64,000 nt of DNA from Coix lacryma-jobi var. lacryma-jobi (lineage: Eukaryota; Streptophyta; Magnoliopsida; Poales; Poaceae): NCBI GenBank assembly GCA_009763385.1, contig VDCT01000849.1:166712-230711 (forward strand), read 5' to 3'. Positions 48,974 to 61,600 of the stretch are shown one piece after another. A program made the translations under genes and the position numbers. Within the stretch, counting starts at the first letter, position 1. Each line of letters opens with the position of its first letter. Under the pieces are notes generated by a model. That model was not told the DNA's origin. It saw only the letters and a program-made list of their open reading frames with translations, and searched no databases.

Positions 48974-51097
48974 TGCGGATACATGGGTGTATGCCGAGTC
49001 TGAGTGATGAGTGATTGTCAACGGGTTTGATGCGCATGTTCTTTGGCTTGTTTTGTGCAGGTGTCGAGCTCGGAGACAGTGATCGATGGCAGGTGAAGGT
49101 CAAGTTGAGACGTGTCGTGCCGATGGACTGGGCGCGATGAAGGATGGGCGTGCCGTGCGGCGGACGTGCCATGCCGATGTATCGGACAGTGAAGGGCGGA
49201 CGTGAGGCTTGGACTGAGGGACTAGAGGCCGGAGGATCAGCTGTGGTGGCTGGCAGCCTGTGGCGACGACAAGTGAAGAAATGCGGTCATGTCGGTGGAC
49301 GGGGTGCACGGAGGTGCATCCCCTCTACGACGCCGGTTGTTGGTTGAGCCAGAGAAAAACCAACGGGTGGACGGTTTCCAGGTTTGGGCCTCAAAACCTG
49401 GGTGCTGGGTTTCCAGGTTGAGCCACAAAACCTGGGCGCGACGGTTTCCAGGTTGAGCCACAAAACCTGGGCGCGACGGTTTCCAGGTTGAGCCTCAAAA
49501 CCTGGGCGTGGGCCGGTTTCCGAGTTTGGGCCTCAAAACTCGGGCGCTGCGGGTTCTGAGTTTGGGCCACAAAACTCAGGCTGGAGGCTGGTTTCCCGGT
49601 TTGGGCCTCAAAACCAGGGGCTGATGGAAAAGGCTGGTTTCCCGGTTTGGGCCACAAAACCGGGGGTGCAGAGCGAGGGCGGCACGTGGCGGCGATCCAG
49701 AGGTTGCGTCGAGGCAACGCTTCGGTTCGAGCGGGCGTGGCCGTCGGATCTACCTACCACGCGGGTTGGACCAGAATAGCCTTAGGGTTTAGCTGGTTCG
49801 CTCTGTAATTAGTTTAGAGAGGGGTTAGAGTAGGAAATAGACTTAGTCTAGGTTAGTATAAGTAGTTCAGGGAGACACCCTCCTCCCTATCTCAGCTATC
49901 TCAGTTTTAGCTATCTCAGTTAGTACTTTCATTTGCTAGGTTTCCTGCTCTCCCATCCCCTGCTTTAGCTAGTTGAGATCCGCAGAGAGACTCCACTCTG
50001 TGTACTGTTGATTTGAGGAAGTGAGGCCGTATCCTCACCTTGGAGCACAGATCGATGGCTTGATTTGCGTTTTTGATTCGAACTCATGGCTGTGATTCCG
50101 TTGTGTTCGTGTTCTTTGCGGAATCCTTTTCTCCACGATTTCCCGTCGCTTGATCTTTTTGCTCGGTTCATCTTTTGCAAATCCGTTTGAACCAAGTTGT
50201 TCTAGATCATGAGGCACTTCCTTCCACCAAAGGAATCATCCTCTAACCTCACGGTCTAGGAGATCAATCGATTTTTAGTTTCGGGTCACTTTTTCTCTTC
50301 TCCCCCGAAATTCTTCAATCACCGATTGGAGATAGGTTCGAGCCATGATCTCTTAGAGATAGCTCACTATACTCTTTGTGACTCCACTCACGAGTTTGAT
50401 CCCTAGAGGATTCGTTTGGAGTGAGTTTGAGTCGAATCGGTGGAAGAACAGAGGGCTGTCGGGGTGATCGGACGCTGCTCGGGCCGACCGGACGCTCAGG
50501 TCGTGCGTCGGTGATGAACACCACTGTGGTTGTTTGCATGTGACGGACGCTCTGTTCAATCGACCGGACGCTCCCTTCCGTGAGTCCGGTCAAGAACAAA
50601 GAGGGGTCCAGATCGGTTTTTTCAGGAGCCGGACGCATACGTGCCGTGTCAGCTGACCGGACGCGCAGGATCCACTGTTCATCGTGCTTGATCGTTTCTG
50701 ACCGGACGCACTGCTCTCGACCGGACGCTCCGTACTCGTGAGTCCGGTCGCGAACAGTAAGGTTCCAGAGCCGATTTTTGTTGACCGGACGCGTCCGGTC
50801 CTGCTGACCGGACGCTGGCCAGAGTTCGGTCGATCCAGTTTCGCGCGTTTTTCGTTCGAGGTTCGTTCGTTCTTGATCGGATTCGAGTTCCGTCTTGCGT
50901 TGGCTTTCTAGGGTTGTCTAGTGTCCCGCTGTGCTTCTAGGAAGCATCCACCCTATATCTAGGGTCGTGGACATTAGCAAGCTCTAGAGTTCGCTCTGGG
51001 GTTGATTTTGGGACAGTGGCATCTAGTTTCCGAAAGGAAATTCTGAAGCTCCCATTCACCCCCCTCTGGTCGCTTCGGTTAGCGTCTCGGTCCTTCA
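48974..51097 (+). repeat. C2 3' LTR (2124 bp)
   Basis: It begins TGCGGATACATGG and ends GGTCCTTCA. Compared with the 5' LTR it has one extra hairpin unit and, near 49265, the version 'gacaagtgaagaaatgcgg' that C5 also has. TATAAGTA at 49857, CpG palindromes at 50460-50835. It holds no gene. Confidence 0.85.
49338..49665. repeat. Covarying hairpin array in the C2 3' LTR (9 units)
   Basis: Same arm classes and order as 26251-26541, with one additional CCAGG/CCTGG unit at about 49449-49471. Unit number therefore varies between the LTRs of one element. The unit near 49594 has lost pairing at one position (CCCGG against CCAGG). Confidence 0.85.
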
Positions 51098-52453
51098 AAC
51101 TCCTTCCGCTCTCTAGCAGCACGCCTAAGCAACTTATCTTGGCTAAGAAGAGCAGGAGTAGTAAGTTTCTCGACCTCAGTGAAAGCTCATCGGGGGGTGC
51201 AGAGATACCTGCGAGGTGTCGTCGTCGTCATCGTCGTTCCGAGGGATCTCCTCCAGCTCGCCGTCGACCTCCTGACGAGGGCCATGGTGCAGAAGCCCTC
51301 ATTGTTGGCGAAGAAGCAGAGGCCGTTCAGCTTGTCCTCGATCCCTTCTTCTTCTCAGGACTCGTCGTCGCTTGAGAAAGCGGAGTCATCATCCGAAGTC
51401 GTTGACAATCGCTGAGCGTAGCGAAGAACGCATGCTGCCAGCCTGGGCCTTTCTCCAAGTACTTCGTCTTGATGTACTCCTTGTTGAAGTCGCCCTTCCG
51501 CTTGTGCTTCACGGGGACGTACTTCTCCTTGCGCTTGCCGAAGTCATACTTGTGCCCATGATCCGCCTTGCCGAAGACTTGCTTGTTCTTCTTCGGGCAA
51601 TTGGCGATGAAGTGGTTGGGGTCGCCGCACTCGAAACAACCCGAGCGTCCTCCTCCGTGGCGACGGTTCATGCGGTTGTTGTGGAACCGCGAGAACCGGT
51701 TGGCGAGCAAAGCCAACTCGTCATCCCCCATGAACTCCAGCTGCTCCTCTGTGACAGAAAGAAGAGAGGAAGTGCAAAGCCTCCAGAGGGGTTAGCAGAA
51801 GAGCCAGAAAGCAAAGCCATCGACGGGCCAGAAGGATTTTCATAGAAGCCCTCGCCATGGCATCAATCTCACTGGACTTGAGCTTACTAAAGAGCTCATC
51901 GCGTGTGAGGGTCTCATAGTTAGGTGATTCGATGATCGCCTAAACCTTTGAGTCCCACACCGATCGATCAAGAGTGTGCAAAAGCTTCAAAGCTCTCTCA
52001 TCATCGTCGAAGGCAACAGCTCCTTGTTAGCCCTCATCCTATTGACAATCACCTAAAAACAAGCGAATAAACTCTCTATGCTCTCACTAGGCATGTGTCA
52101 AAAGTTCTCATACTCTCGCTTGTGTGACTCGTAGAGACGGGTTTTGACTTGAGTGGTTCCCTCATGGAAACGCATGAGGGTAGCCCAAATCTCCCGAGCC
52201 ATAACGAGGTGAGAACACGATCAAACTCCGTCATGCTCAAGCATGAGAAAAGAGCATTACGGGCTCGGCTATTGGCATCGTGCTCATCGATCTGATGCTG
52301 AGTAACACGAGCAGCCAAGACCACGTAATCAGCAGAGTTGCAAATATCCCAGATGGAAGCACCCAAACTCTGCAGATAGGCTGACATGCGTATCTTCCAA
52401 TACGCATAGTTCGTCCCATCGAAAAACGGAGGTTTGCCCACGCCGTGATCCAT
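51098..52453 (-). pseudogene. C4 gag
   Basis: The start at 52453 reads MDHGVGKPPFFDGTNYAYWKIRMSAYL, nearly identical to C2 gag. IWDICNSADYV and the knuckle CFECGDPNHFIANC (51597-51638) follow. The FATLSD segment and the acidic region complete it. Several frameshifts, for example near 52080, 51840 and 51400. Confidence 0.85.
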
Positions 52454-52502
52454 GTCGCCTTCGGTGGATCTGGAACCGGCTAAGGTGGAAGATCCTAAAC
52501 CC

Positions 52503-52514
52503 GCTCTGATACCA
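52503..52514 (-). promoter_or_regulatory. Primer binding site of C4 (tRNA-iMet)
   Basis: TGGTATCAGAGC on the minus strand, the exact plant initiator-methionine PBS, two bases after the LTR end. Confidence 0.95.
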
Positions 52515-52516
52515 AT

Positions 52517-54580
52517 TGAAGGACCAAGAATGCAATAGCAAGGCGACCAGAGGGGGTGAATGGGAGCTCAAAATTTCTCCCGAAACTTTGGCCTTTGTCC
52601 CACAAATCAACCCCAAAAGCTTCGACCGAAATCGTGATGCCCACGACCCTTGGAAGAGGGTGGATGATCCCTAGGATCACAGCGAGGCACCACAAAGCGA
52701 TAGCAAATCAAACGCCAAAAGACACCGACACAAGTTCGACCCCTAAAAGCCAAGTCCCGAATGTAGATGGAGGGCTACGTCGAGAATCCCCAAATAACAA
52801 TGCTAACAAGTAGCAAAGATACCTAGAGAGGTTCCTTGGTCAACTCTAGGGCCAACGAGAAGTCCAGAAACCAAGCGAAGAAGCCGAGAGAGCAAACGCA
52901 CTAAACTCAAGTAAATGTCAACTCGCGGACTGTCCGGGGTTCAGACCCTGGACTCTCTGCCCACGGCGGACTGTCCGGGCTCAGGTGGCGGACTGTCCGC
53001 CGGCCAAAAAGCAAACAGCAATGTTGCAGAACAGCTGCTGGACGCCTCTCTGACTGTCCGCGACTCAGTACGGCGGACTGTCCGCCGGTCAAACCAAGTC
53101 AGCACAGCCAAGCCACGCGACCACTGCTCGGTCGGAGCCCGACGCGCGGACTGTCCACGCCCCCAACGGCGGACTGTTCGCGGGTGCCCAGTGAGGGCGA
53201 TTTCGGTCGCCCTTCACACAAGTCCTCTCAAATTCGGATCAATCACAATCCCTTGTTCCCAAACTTGGAGAAGATGATCATGAGGTAGTTAGGAGACTAT
53301 CCCCAAGAAATCATCCGCTTAAATCATCTCAATCAACGGGAAATCGAAAGGGAAGGTGTATGAAGGAAAAGCGCCACGAAAACAAAATCGACCCGATCTA
53401 CTTGTTCGTGAGGAGTTAGATGAATTCCTTCGGTGGAATGATCTCCTCACTATAGAGAAGTTGATTCAAGTGGAATTCGAAAAGACGTAGCAGAGAAGGA
53501 GATCGAGTGACGGGAAAATCGCGGAGAAGCGAAGAACGTGAAGAACACGAACAAAACACGAATCAACACATCGATCTGCAACCGTGTGGCTACCACACGC
53601 TACAGCAGTGAGATTATGGTCTCACTTCCTCAAAATCTCCAGTACACAGAGGTATGGTTCTCTGCGGATCTCAGTTGCTACAGCAGGGGATTGGGAGAGC
53701 AGGAAACCTAGAAGGCAAAGAGCAAAATGACTGAGATAGGATGGGAGGTGGGTGTCTCCCTCTACTTATCCTAAATCTAATTCCCACTCTACCCCTAACT
53801 AATTACAGAACGAGCCAGCTCAACCCTAGGGTTATTCTGGACCAACTCACGGTAGGTGGTGATCCGACGGCCATGCCCGCACAACTGGTAGCGTTGCCTT
53901 GACGCAACCTCACCAATTGCCGCCACGTGCCGCCTCCGCTCTGCCTGTCCTTTTTCCCGGACTTCGCCCCCTGGTTTTGTGGCCCAAACCGGGAAACCAG
54001 CCTTCACGACCAACCCCCGGTTTTGAGGCCCAAACCGGGAAACCAGCCGTCCATCGCCTGAGTTTTGTGGCCCAAACTCAGAAACCCGCAGCACCTAGGT
54101 TTTGAGGCCCAAACCTGGAAACCGTCCTCAGCCCGAGTTTTGTGACCCAAACTCGGAAACCGGTCGCACCCAGGTTTTGAGGCCCAAACCTGGAAACCGT
54201 CCACTCGGTGGTTTTTCTGTGGCTCAACACCAAACCGAGCCGTAGAAAGGATGCACCGCCCGTGCACCCCGTCCATCGACACATGTCCCCAGGTCCTCGA
54301 CCCGAGCAACACTGTGCCCCACAAGTCTCTGCTCTTCGCTATCCCAGGCTGTCAGCCACCACAGCTGATCCTCAGGCCACCGTTCCCTCAGTCCAAGCCT
54401 CACGTCCGCCCTTCGCCACTCTCGGTCCATCGGCACGGCACGTCTCTACTTGACCTTCACCTTGCCTTCGATCACTGTATCCGTGCTCGACACTGCACAA
54501 CACAAGCCAAAGAACATGCGCATTATCCCAGTTGACAATCACTCATCACTCGAGACTCAGCATACACACATGTATCCGCA
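52517..54580 (-). repeat. C4 5' LTR (2064 bp)
   Basis: It begins TGAAGGACC and ends CATGTATCCGCA on the plus strand, the complement of the C2 and C5 termini. CGGACTGTCCG palindromes at 52920-53175, GATAAGTA on the minus strand near 53765, hairpin array at 53965-54235. It holds no gene. Confidence 0.9.
53965..54235. repeat. Covarying hairpin array in the C4 LTR (7 units)
   Basis: Arms in plus-strand order: CCTGG/CCGGG (one mismatch), CCCGG/CCGGG, CTGAG/CTCAG, CTAGG/CCTGG (one mismatch), CCGAG/CTCGG, CCAGG/CCTGG, and a GGTG/CACC unit with a longer loop. The centre is TTTTG, then A or T, then GGCCCAAA, except one unit with GACCC. Confidence 0.85.
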
Positions 54581-55853
54581 ATAGTAGAACTGCTTAGCCT
54601 GCTTAATAAAAGTAGTAGTTACAGATGTTTTCATAATACCCTGATGGGTAGTTACCAGATCACGGTTGGCTATATTTGCTATCGTGGAAAAGAACCTAAG
54701 TAGTAATGAAATACGGTCAACTGGAAGGCAAGGCACAAGTTTGGAAACTTGGGGCAGTCCGTCCGTTGGATCGTGTAGGTTTTTATCGATGTTGGCCCTC
54801 GTTCATTTTTGAAAGCGCCCTTTACTTAGGGATAGTCGGTGTCGTAATCATCGACCCCAAAGCTGGTTAGACGTTGTTCGGGCTGGTCTCAACCCGTGTC
54901 GCACCCTCTAGTATGGAACACGATCTGCCGCGGAATGGCCATCGTATAGTTCCAATGGGGTGGTCCGTGCTTGAACCGCGACGATTACCACCACGAACAA
55001 GCATGGAGCGGTTACCCATGCATGGACCCGACGGAGAAAGTGTGGGTTGGTATTAAAGGTTTATCACCAGCTGGTTTGGAATTCGATTCGAGTCGCCGTC
55101 TCCCCCGGTTAGTGGGAACTATGTCGAGCTTTCACGATACAACTCCATGTGACATTGATGGTTCAACTAAAATATTGATAAAGAAAACCTGATATGGTAT
55201 TATATTATTGTTTGCTATATTCAAGTGAGTGCTCTAGTGCAGGTGCAAAACCTAGAGTTAAGGAATAGGATAAAGATGACTGCTCATATAATTAAATGAT
55301 GAACCCTTTAACTTAAGCCCCTTTGCAAATAAAGATAGCCAGCTCCACTATTTATATCAGCCTTGCATACTCCTTGGTGTCACTTTATTTTTGGTTTCCG
55401 ACGGGTAAGTCTAGCTGAGTACATTCGAGTACTCAGGGTTTATCCCACCTTGTTGCAGGTGAAGGTTAGGTCTGTCGAAAGGTGATGGCCAGTGCCGGTG
55501 GCTCGGCAGTTCCCTACTTCTTCTCTTTATGCTGTTGTTGGAGGATGTCACACAAACTAGCAAAGTATTTCAACTTATGTTATGGTATTCATTTCAAAGC
55601 TATGTTGTTCCAAAGTATTTCAACTTGTAGTATTATTTGTGAACTCTATTGTAATTTTATTTCCGCTGCAAAGCTCCGTGGACATGATTTGTATTTGCTT
55701 GACCATGCGATCTTGGTTAAGATGTTGAAAAGGTTTGAAATCCCTCAGGATTTCATGGACTACCGGGTTTATATGGGCTCAAGTGTACTAATTCGGCTGC
55801 TCCGGCAGAGGTTTTCGCACTTGTGCTCTTTTAAATTGGTTGGTTCTATCACA
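54581..55853 (+). repeat. G2: 5'-truncated Gypsy LTR
   Basis: An LTR fragment ending TCTATCACA at 55853, directly before a PBS. It holds the same U5 box as G1: GGGTAAGTCTAGC, the stem-loop at 55416, CAGGGTTT and TTGCAGGTG. That places it near the G1 lineage. The left end is cut by C4. No coding sequence. Confidence 0.65.
55416..55435 (+). promoter_or_regulatory. Conserved U5 stem-loop, G2
   Basis: TGAGTACATTCGAGTACTCA keeps the 7-bp stem of G1 with a different loop. It lies about 420 bases before the LTR end, the same position as in G1. Confidence 0.5.
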
Positions 55854-55855
55854 GC

Positions 55856-55867
55856 TGGTATCGGAGC
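55856..55867 (+). promoter_or_regulatory. Primer binding site of G2 (tRNA-iMet)
   Basis: TGGTATCGGAGC, two bases after the LTR end. It sets the plus orientation of G2. Confidence 0.85.
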
Positions 55868-58690
55868 AAGGTTAAGCATAATACTGGCATGTGCATGGTT
55901 TTAAAACAAAGTTTGTTTTGAAAAACCTATTTTATCTACAAACTTTTAGCTAGTAGGCAAGTTTGTCAAAACCTAATTTATAAACTATATGCTAGCGACA
56001 AACCTCCAGTTATGCCCAATTAGGACTTTCACGTGGCTTAGTTAAGTAATACTAACTTTGGGGTTTTACTTTCTTGCAACGACACGTTGACTCAAAAGGT
56101 ACGTATAGATGACCGCACTATGCTACCCTGTGGTCTAATGTTGGAGGTAGCCCTCACATATGATGTACTTATATATGTGGGGTAGTTGATTTATTTTATG
56201 CAACGTCGCACCTACGCTCATGTAAGTGTGAGTTGTGAGAGCATGACCAAACAACGTTGGTCTAGGGGAGAGCTAGTTTGGTACTGGAACCTGTACTCGT
56301 AAGCACACGAATGCGGGTGAAGGTATTTAATTGCGGGAGTAATACTATTCTGATGGGTGCATATACTACTTACGTGTATACTGGGTATGCACCTAAGATA
56401 GTATCTAGATTTAAATTCCTGCAATGTATTTATATCTATTGTGGGAATGGGCTGAAATGAGATTTTCTGCAGGTACACTAACCCCGAATGCGTATGCATA
56501 GTTGACGACTAGTTATACCGAGAGTGCGTGTTATGCCACTAACCTAGAACGTGATTGCCGCCTCAGGCTGGCAATTAGTGGACGTATAGGACGAGCATCC
56601 ATCTTGTTGTGCTTTCCTCATGAACATGCTTTTCTCACCTTTGTTCCAATAAGAAACAACTTGTTGTCAAGTGTGACTAATGTAATGATAAAATATAATG
56701 GCTATTGTGCATAGAAATGCTTCCCCACCTTTGTTCCTGTAATTGTGAAGTTTATTGTGAGCTAGTGCTTCAGTACGGTGTGCTAGATTGCTCGTAAAAG
56801 TTAGAAATAAATGTTCTGTTTGATGTCGTGTGTTCCTCTGAACTAGAATTAATGTGGTCTTGTTCTTGATAGTTGGTAGTGTACAAGGTTTATTCGAGTG
56901 CTTCCATGTTAGCTAGAGAAGTGGTTGCTTGTTATAGGCTAGAAGCAATTACCTTGTATGATGTTGTCTGGTTAACCCTATTACTTTATCATGTTGTGTA
57001 ATTGTCTTGCTCTACTTGAAGTTTGCTAGAAGAGTAGTTAGACAATAAGCCTCTAATGGCTAGGTTTTTCCTTATATTGAAATGTCTTGTTGTAACCAAA
57101 TTACTTGTGTAATGTTGTTCTTTTTGAGTGGCAAAACTATACTAAAGTTTGTAATTCAATGTTTTGAGTTAGTTTTATCTCGAAATGCTTCATCCAAGGA
57201 AATAATAAAACTTGTTTTTGAAACTGTTTTGTATGCAGTTTTGTTTGGGTTTGCTAAATGCTTCCTAAACTTGTTAAATGTGATAATGAAGCTAAGTGTG
57301 TCCAAAGGTTACAATTCTAATTTTGTCAGCTGTATGCTAACATTGTAGTAAGGAAATGTACTAAAAATGTTGTTTAATTGTTTTTCCATGTTGTAAACAT
57401 GTAATCCTATTCATGCTTACTTTTCTTGCAATAATGAGAACTAGAGTTATAGAATTAAAAGTTTGTGAAAATATTTTTCATAGCTCTCTAGTATCATGTT
57501 TACTGTAAGAAAAATGTAAAACTTGTTGTATACAACCTTAAATAGCTTAAACATGTTTAAGTTGTTTTAAGCATGATTACTTGCTAGACTTGTGTAGGCT
57601 GCTTTACTTACTTCAAAATACTAAAATGCTTGTAGTAGCCTACTGAAAGCAGTAGTGAGTTGCTCTAATCTTCCAGAGTTCTCTGGGTATATATTGGAAT
57701 CGCTCTCTATTTCACCTTCCTAAGTTAAGAAAACTAATAAGTGCATGTGAGGAATTTAATTTGGGCTAATCATGAACTTCTCTAACATGTTTAAGATGTA
57801 TACAAACTGTTTTCATCATGGTTATGCCTAGAATTATGTTCATATGTGCACCGTGCTTTATAATTGCTCTCTAATCTAGTTTTAATCCTCACTAGTGATA
57901 TGCTTGTAAGAACTAAATGCTTGCAACTAATTTAAGTGGACTACAATCTTAGCATATATAGCAAGTTTAGAATGTTTTTCAAACTGTTGTTATGCTTGCT
58001 TGTACCCCAAATCAAGTTGTTGTATGTGTCTTGTTATTTGTTGTTACCTAGTGTCACCTTATTCCTTCTTGGAATGTAGACGAGCATGAGCTTGTTGCTT
58101 GTTGATTAGTTTTATAGACTAAATAAGTGAGTTATAGCTTGAAGTAGTAAACTAATTACTGTTAACAAACAATTATGCCTTAGTTTCCTTTGTGTGTTTG
58201 CTTTTAGATAAAGAGTTATGTTCCAACTTAGTAAATAGGAAATAAATCTGTTTACCAAGTTTTGCATGTCTATGTTTGCTTATGTGCTATAGATAGACGT
58301 TTGTCTGGTATGAGCTTGGTGATTAGTGTTGGTTGCTTAAGCTGTTGTTTGTGTCTTCCAATGCTTGTTAAGGCTATGTGTACATGTTCTGTTATCTAAG
58401 TGGTGCTTTGGTTAGTCAACCTTTGTCCTCGGTGAGTACATGAGTGGTATGTCAACCTTCGTCTAGAATCGTGTCAAAGCCCTCTTGACCTTCCGAGATG
58501 CCCCGAGTAGAACCCTTGTTGCGTAAAGGCCTTTTGTTGTGGTGTTTAGCCCTGATGGTTTAGGATGCTTGTACCAAAGACCTGTACCTATGCTTGTCCA
58601 TGACTCTTGTTGGACCAGATAACCCAAGTTAAAGCTTCACGAAATCTTGGATCCAAACCGTGGTGTATGGTCGGTGTTTCGAACCCGGGG
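55868..58690 (+). other. G2 non-coding interior
   Basis: About 2.8 kb of AT-rich sequence with no gag, protease or polymerase motif and no long ORF. Phrases such as 'aaacttgttg' and 'aaatgcttg' recur loosely. It looks like the untranslated interior of a large non-autonomous (LARD-like) element or decayed leader sequence. I see no promoter or RNA gene. Confidence 0.4.
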
Positions 58691-61600
58691 GTATGACACC
58701 AACGAGTAATATGATCGCGTGCTCTCTTCCTGGATGGTGATGCAAGATGACACAAGGATTTATCCTGGTTCGGCAAAGAAGGCCCTACGTCCAGCGGGGG
58801 AGGAGGCTCTTGTATTACTTGCACCTAAGTGCTTGTACGGAGCGAATACAAGCTCAGTGAGCGTGGACCGGAGTCCGGACTCGTGTATGCGGTGTGTGGA
58901 CTCGTGTGTTGTCCCCTGCGTTGTCCCCCCGCGAGCAAAGCCTGGCGTCCCCTTTTATAGAACAAGAGGAGGCCAGGGTTTACACAGGATTGACACGTAC
59001 AGCGCTCGGTATGGCGAAGGGTGGAACTCTGTCTTGTCAAAGTCACTATAGCCAACGTGGGTGTTGCTGTTGAGGCGTCCTTGATGCGTGGCCTCCATCC
59101 GGGCGCGGACGTGGAGGCGTGGCGACGTGGGGGCTGTACATCACCCATCCGGAACGTACAGGACACGGCGGGGTCCCTCCGGGTCTTGGGGCACCTGTCC
59201 TCCAATAGCGTGAAAGCAGTCAGGGCTCGAGGGCGCAGGGCGGCCTCGAGGTGGCGCCTACGAGAGGCTCGAGCCCCTGTAGGTATGGGCAAGTCCCAGA
59301 ATGCCCGGGCGTACAGCGGGAACCCAGGCCTCGGGGTGAAGCTCGAGCGTGCTATGGTGTGGTATGGCCGAACAGTGCGGTACTTGTGCCTTTTTGCCCA
59401 AGCTTGTGGTGAAAACGAGGTTTGACTCTGGCTCCGGTTCACTGTGGCACACGCTGTGTACCGTAGGATGTGACCGGAGTAAGTGGACGCATTCAATGCG
59501 CAGTATGGGCTAGTACGGTTGTCAGAGCTGAGAAGCAGGGAGCTTCCTTCTTGCGGGAGGCTTGAACAGTAGTGGAGAGCTCGCCCGGGGCCTGACGCGG
59601 AGGGCTCGGGTGAGGCGGAGAAACGAGCGCCAGCCCGAGGCCTGGCTCGGAGGGCTCGGGCGAGACGGAGATGAGCATCTGCCTGAGGCCTGGCTTGGGG
59701 GGCTCGGGCAGGACGGAGAATGAGCGTTCGCCCGAGGCCTGGCTTGGAGGGCTCGGGCGAGACGGAGAACGAGCTTTCGCCCGAGGCCTGGCTTGGAGGG
59801 CTCGGACAGGACGGAGAATGAGCGTTCGCCCGAGGCCTGGCTTGGAGGGCTCGGGCAGGACGGAGAATGAGCGTTCGCCCGAGGCCTGGCTTGGAGGGCT
59901 CAGGCGAGACGGAGAACGAGCATTCGCCCGAGGCCTGGCTTGGAGGGCTCGGGCGAGACGGAGAACGAGCTTTCGCCCGAGGCCTGGCTTGGAGGGCTCG
60001 GGCGAGACGGGAGAACGAGCTTTTGCCCGAGGCCTGGCTTGGTGGGCCAGCGTTGTAGGCCTCGAGGGGTTGGACTAGTTAGGTTTGTTATTAATTGGTG
60101 TTCTAGGTTTAACCTATTGTTTGCGTTATTGGGGGTACCCCTTTTGTGGACCCCCAACAGTAGCCCCCGAGCTCTTGTTCAAGTGCTTGCACTCGAGCAG
60201 GGGCTCCCGATGGGATCTCAAGGGTTAGCTAACTGGTCTTGAGGGTTTGGTCGTTTTGATTCCGTGGGTGTCGTGCGAGCGACACCCGCGGGTGTCGTGC
60301 GGGCGGCACCCGCGGGTGTAGCCCCGAGGCCACGGGGGAGTGGTTAGAACTCCCTCGTGGGCTTTTTGCGAGTGTTAGTTGCATTTTTTAGGTTCGGGGA
60401 GTGTCGAGCCCCCGAGTTTTTAGACCCTCTTTCGTCGAGGGGTGCCAGGTGAACCGACCGGCCAGCTCTTCGAGCTGTCCGGCACGCCGGTTGCCCTAGC
60501 TTGTCATCCCGCGAGTCCTTTCGATCAGATGCGAGGGGGGATGCCTCGTACTACCACGAGCGGGCGAGTATCGAGGTTCCCGGTGAGCTGGTAACGGGGG
60601 AATCCAAGTGAGACCTCGTGCCCCGTTCGATGGGGTCGACTGTAGCCCGGAGGCGATCTCATAAAGCATGGGTGCTCAGTCTGCAGGAGTGCCGGGTCCA
60701 TTCGATAGGACCCGGTGGCTCGATGCCTCCCTCCGAGGGGATCTCAGTGCATGTCGAGCTCCCCGCCTTGGATACACGTGAGGGGCTCGAGGGCTGGCCC
60801 TTGAGCGATGCTGCGAGTGGCGCCCCTTGGTGTCCCTGACTCGGGTGCTCGAAGCCGGTTGTCGAACCCTCTTCGAGGGCCAGCTTCGCTGCTTCGAGAC
60901 TTAGGGCTGGGCCCGTTTTTACCTTCCTGAAGAAGCCTCCGTCGCTTGGAAACCTTCTGCCTGTTGGGCGCGCCTTTTTAGGCGGAATCGTCAGGGAGCG
61001 GAGATTGTGGCGCTAGGGCGACGGACAGGAAGTTGGAGCGGCGGCCGCGGTGGGCCCCGGGAGTGGAGCGAGTGCGGAGTTGCCGCGTTGTGCCTGTCAA
61101 CCGGCTCGAGACGCAGTAGATGGGCGCATTAAACGTGTTGTGGTTACCTTTCCTCTGTCGTGGGAGACTCCGCCCGAGGCCTAGCTTTGAGGCTCGGGCG
61201 AGACGGAGGACGAGCGTTCGCCCGAGGCCTGAAAATCTCATGTTCACACAAAGAAAAGAGATTAGTCGTATTCCCGAGCCCCGAGCCCCTTGGTTGCCGA
61301 TACGAATGGCTTTGGGATTGGGGTAGACCAGGTTTTTTCGACCTTATCTCGGGTTGCGAGGCGAGCCCCTGAGCCCTTTTTCGCAAAAGGGCGGTCAGAG
61401 GCGGCCTCGTCTTGGTTTTTCGGACCCTCACGCTCCTTTTTTCAAGGAAGAGTTGGTGGCGGCGCCGCGCTACCATCGGTGTATCGGCCACGGCGTCCCG
61501 ATGAGCTGTTAACGGGTAAATCAAGTGCGTGCCCCGTGCCGTTCGATAGGGGGTCGGTAGGGTCCGAGGCGACCATGGAGCCAGAGGACAGTTTTCAGTG

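Larger units (their letters stand above)
25847..51097 (+). mobile_element. C2: Sirevirus-type Copia element, split by C3
   Basis: This is a plus-strand element of about 11.8 kb once C3 and one target duplication are removed. Its order is 5' LTR 25847-27965, PBS, gag, protease, integrase, [C3 insertion], RT, RNase H, a 3' region with repeated polypurine tracts, and 3' LTR 48974-51097. The long gag with coiled coils, the repeated PPT motif and the CpG-palindrome LTRs are Sirevirus traits. Flanking bases (CAAGT and AACTC) do not match. Both flanks are minus-strand gag of C1-type elements, overlapping by about 365 bp. Confidence 0.85.
51098..54580 (-). mobile_element. C4: 5' end of a C1-type Copia element
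   Basis: A minus-strand fragment with 5' LTR (52517-54580), PBS and gag N-terminus to mid coiled coil. It stops at 51098, in the codons for KEFRQ, where the C2 LTR begins. It shares the CGGACTGTCCG palindromes with C1. It could be the missing 5' half of C1, except that about 365 bp of gag is present both here (51098-51462) and at 25482-25846 with visible divergence. Confidence 0.8.

Noticed and set aside
5859..54580. C1 and C4 as the two halves of a single element with one pair of target duplications
   Set aside because: Flanking pentamers (GGGTC and ATAGT) do not match and 365 bp of gag is present in both halves with clear divergence.
55868..58690. Host intergenic sequence or a non-coding RNA gene
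   Set aside because: It directly follows an LTR and PBS, so it is more simply the interior of G2. No structured RNA or promoter could be recognised.
59671..60078. A repeat protein encoded by the 49-bp array
   Set aside because: All three frames on the array are open because the unit has no stop codons and a length not divisible by three. There is no start context or domain.
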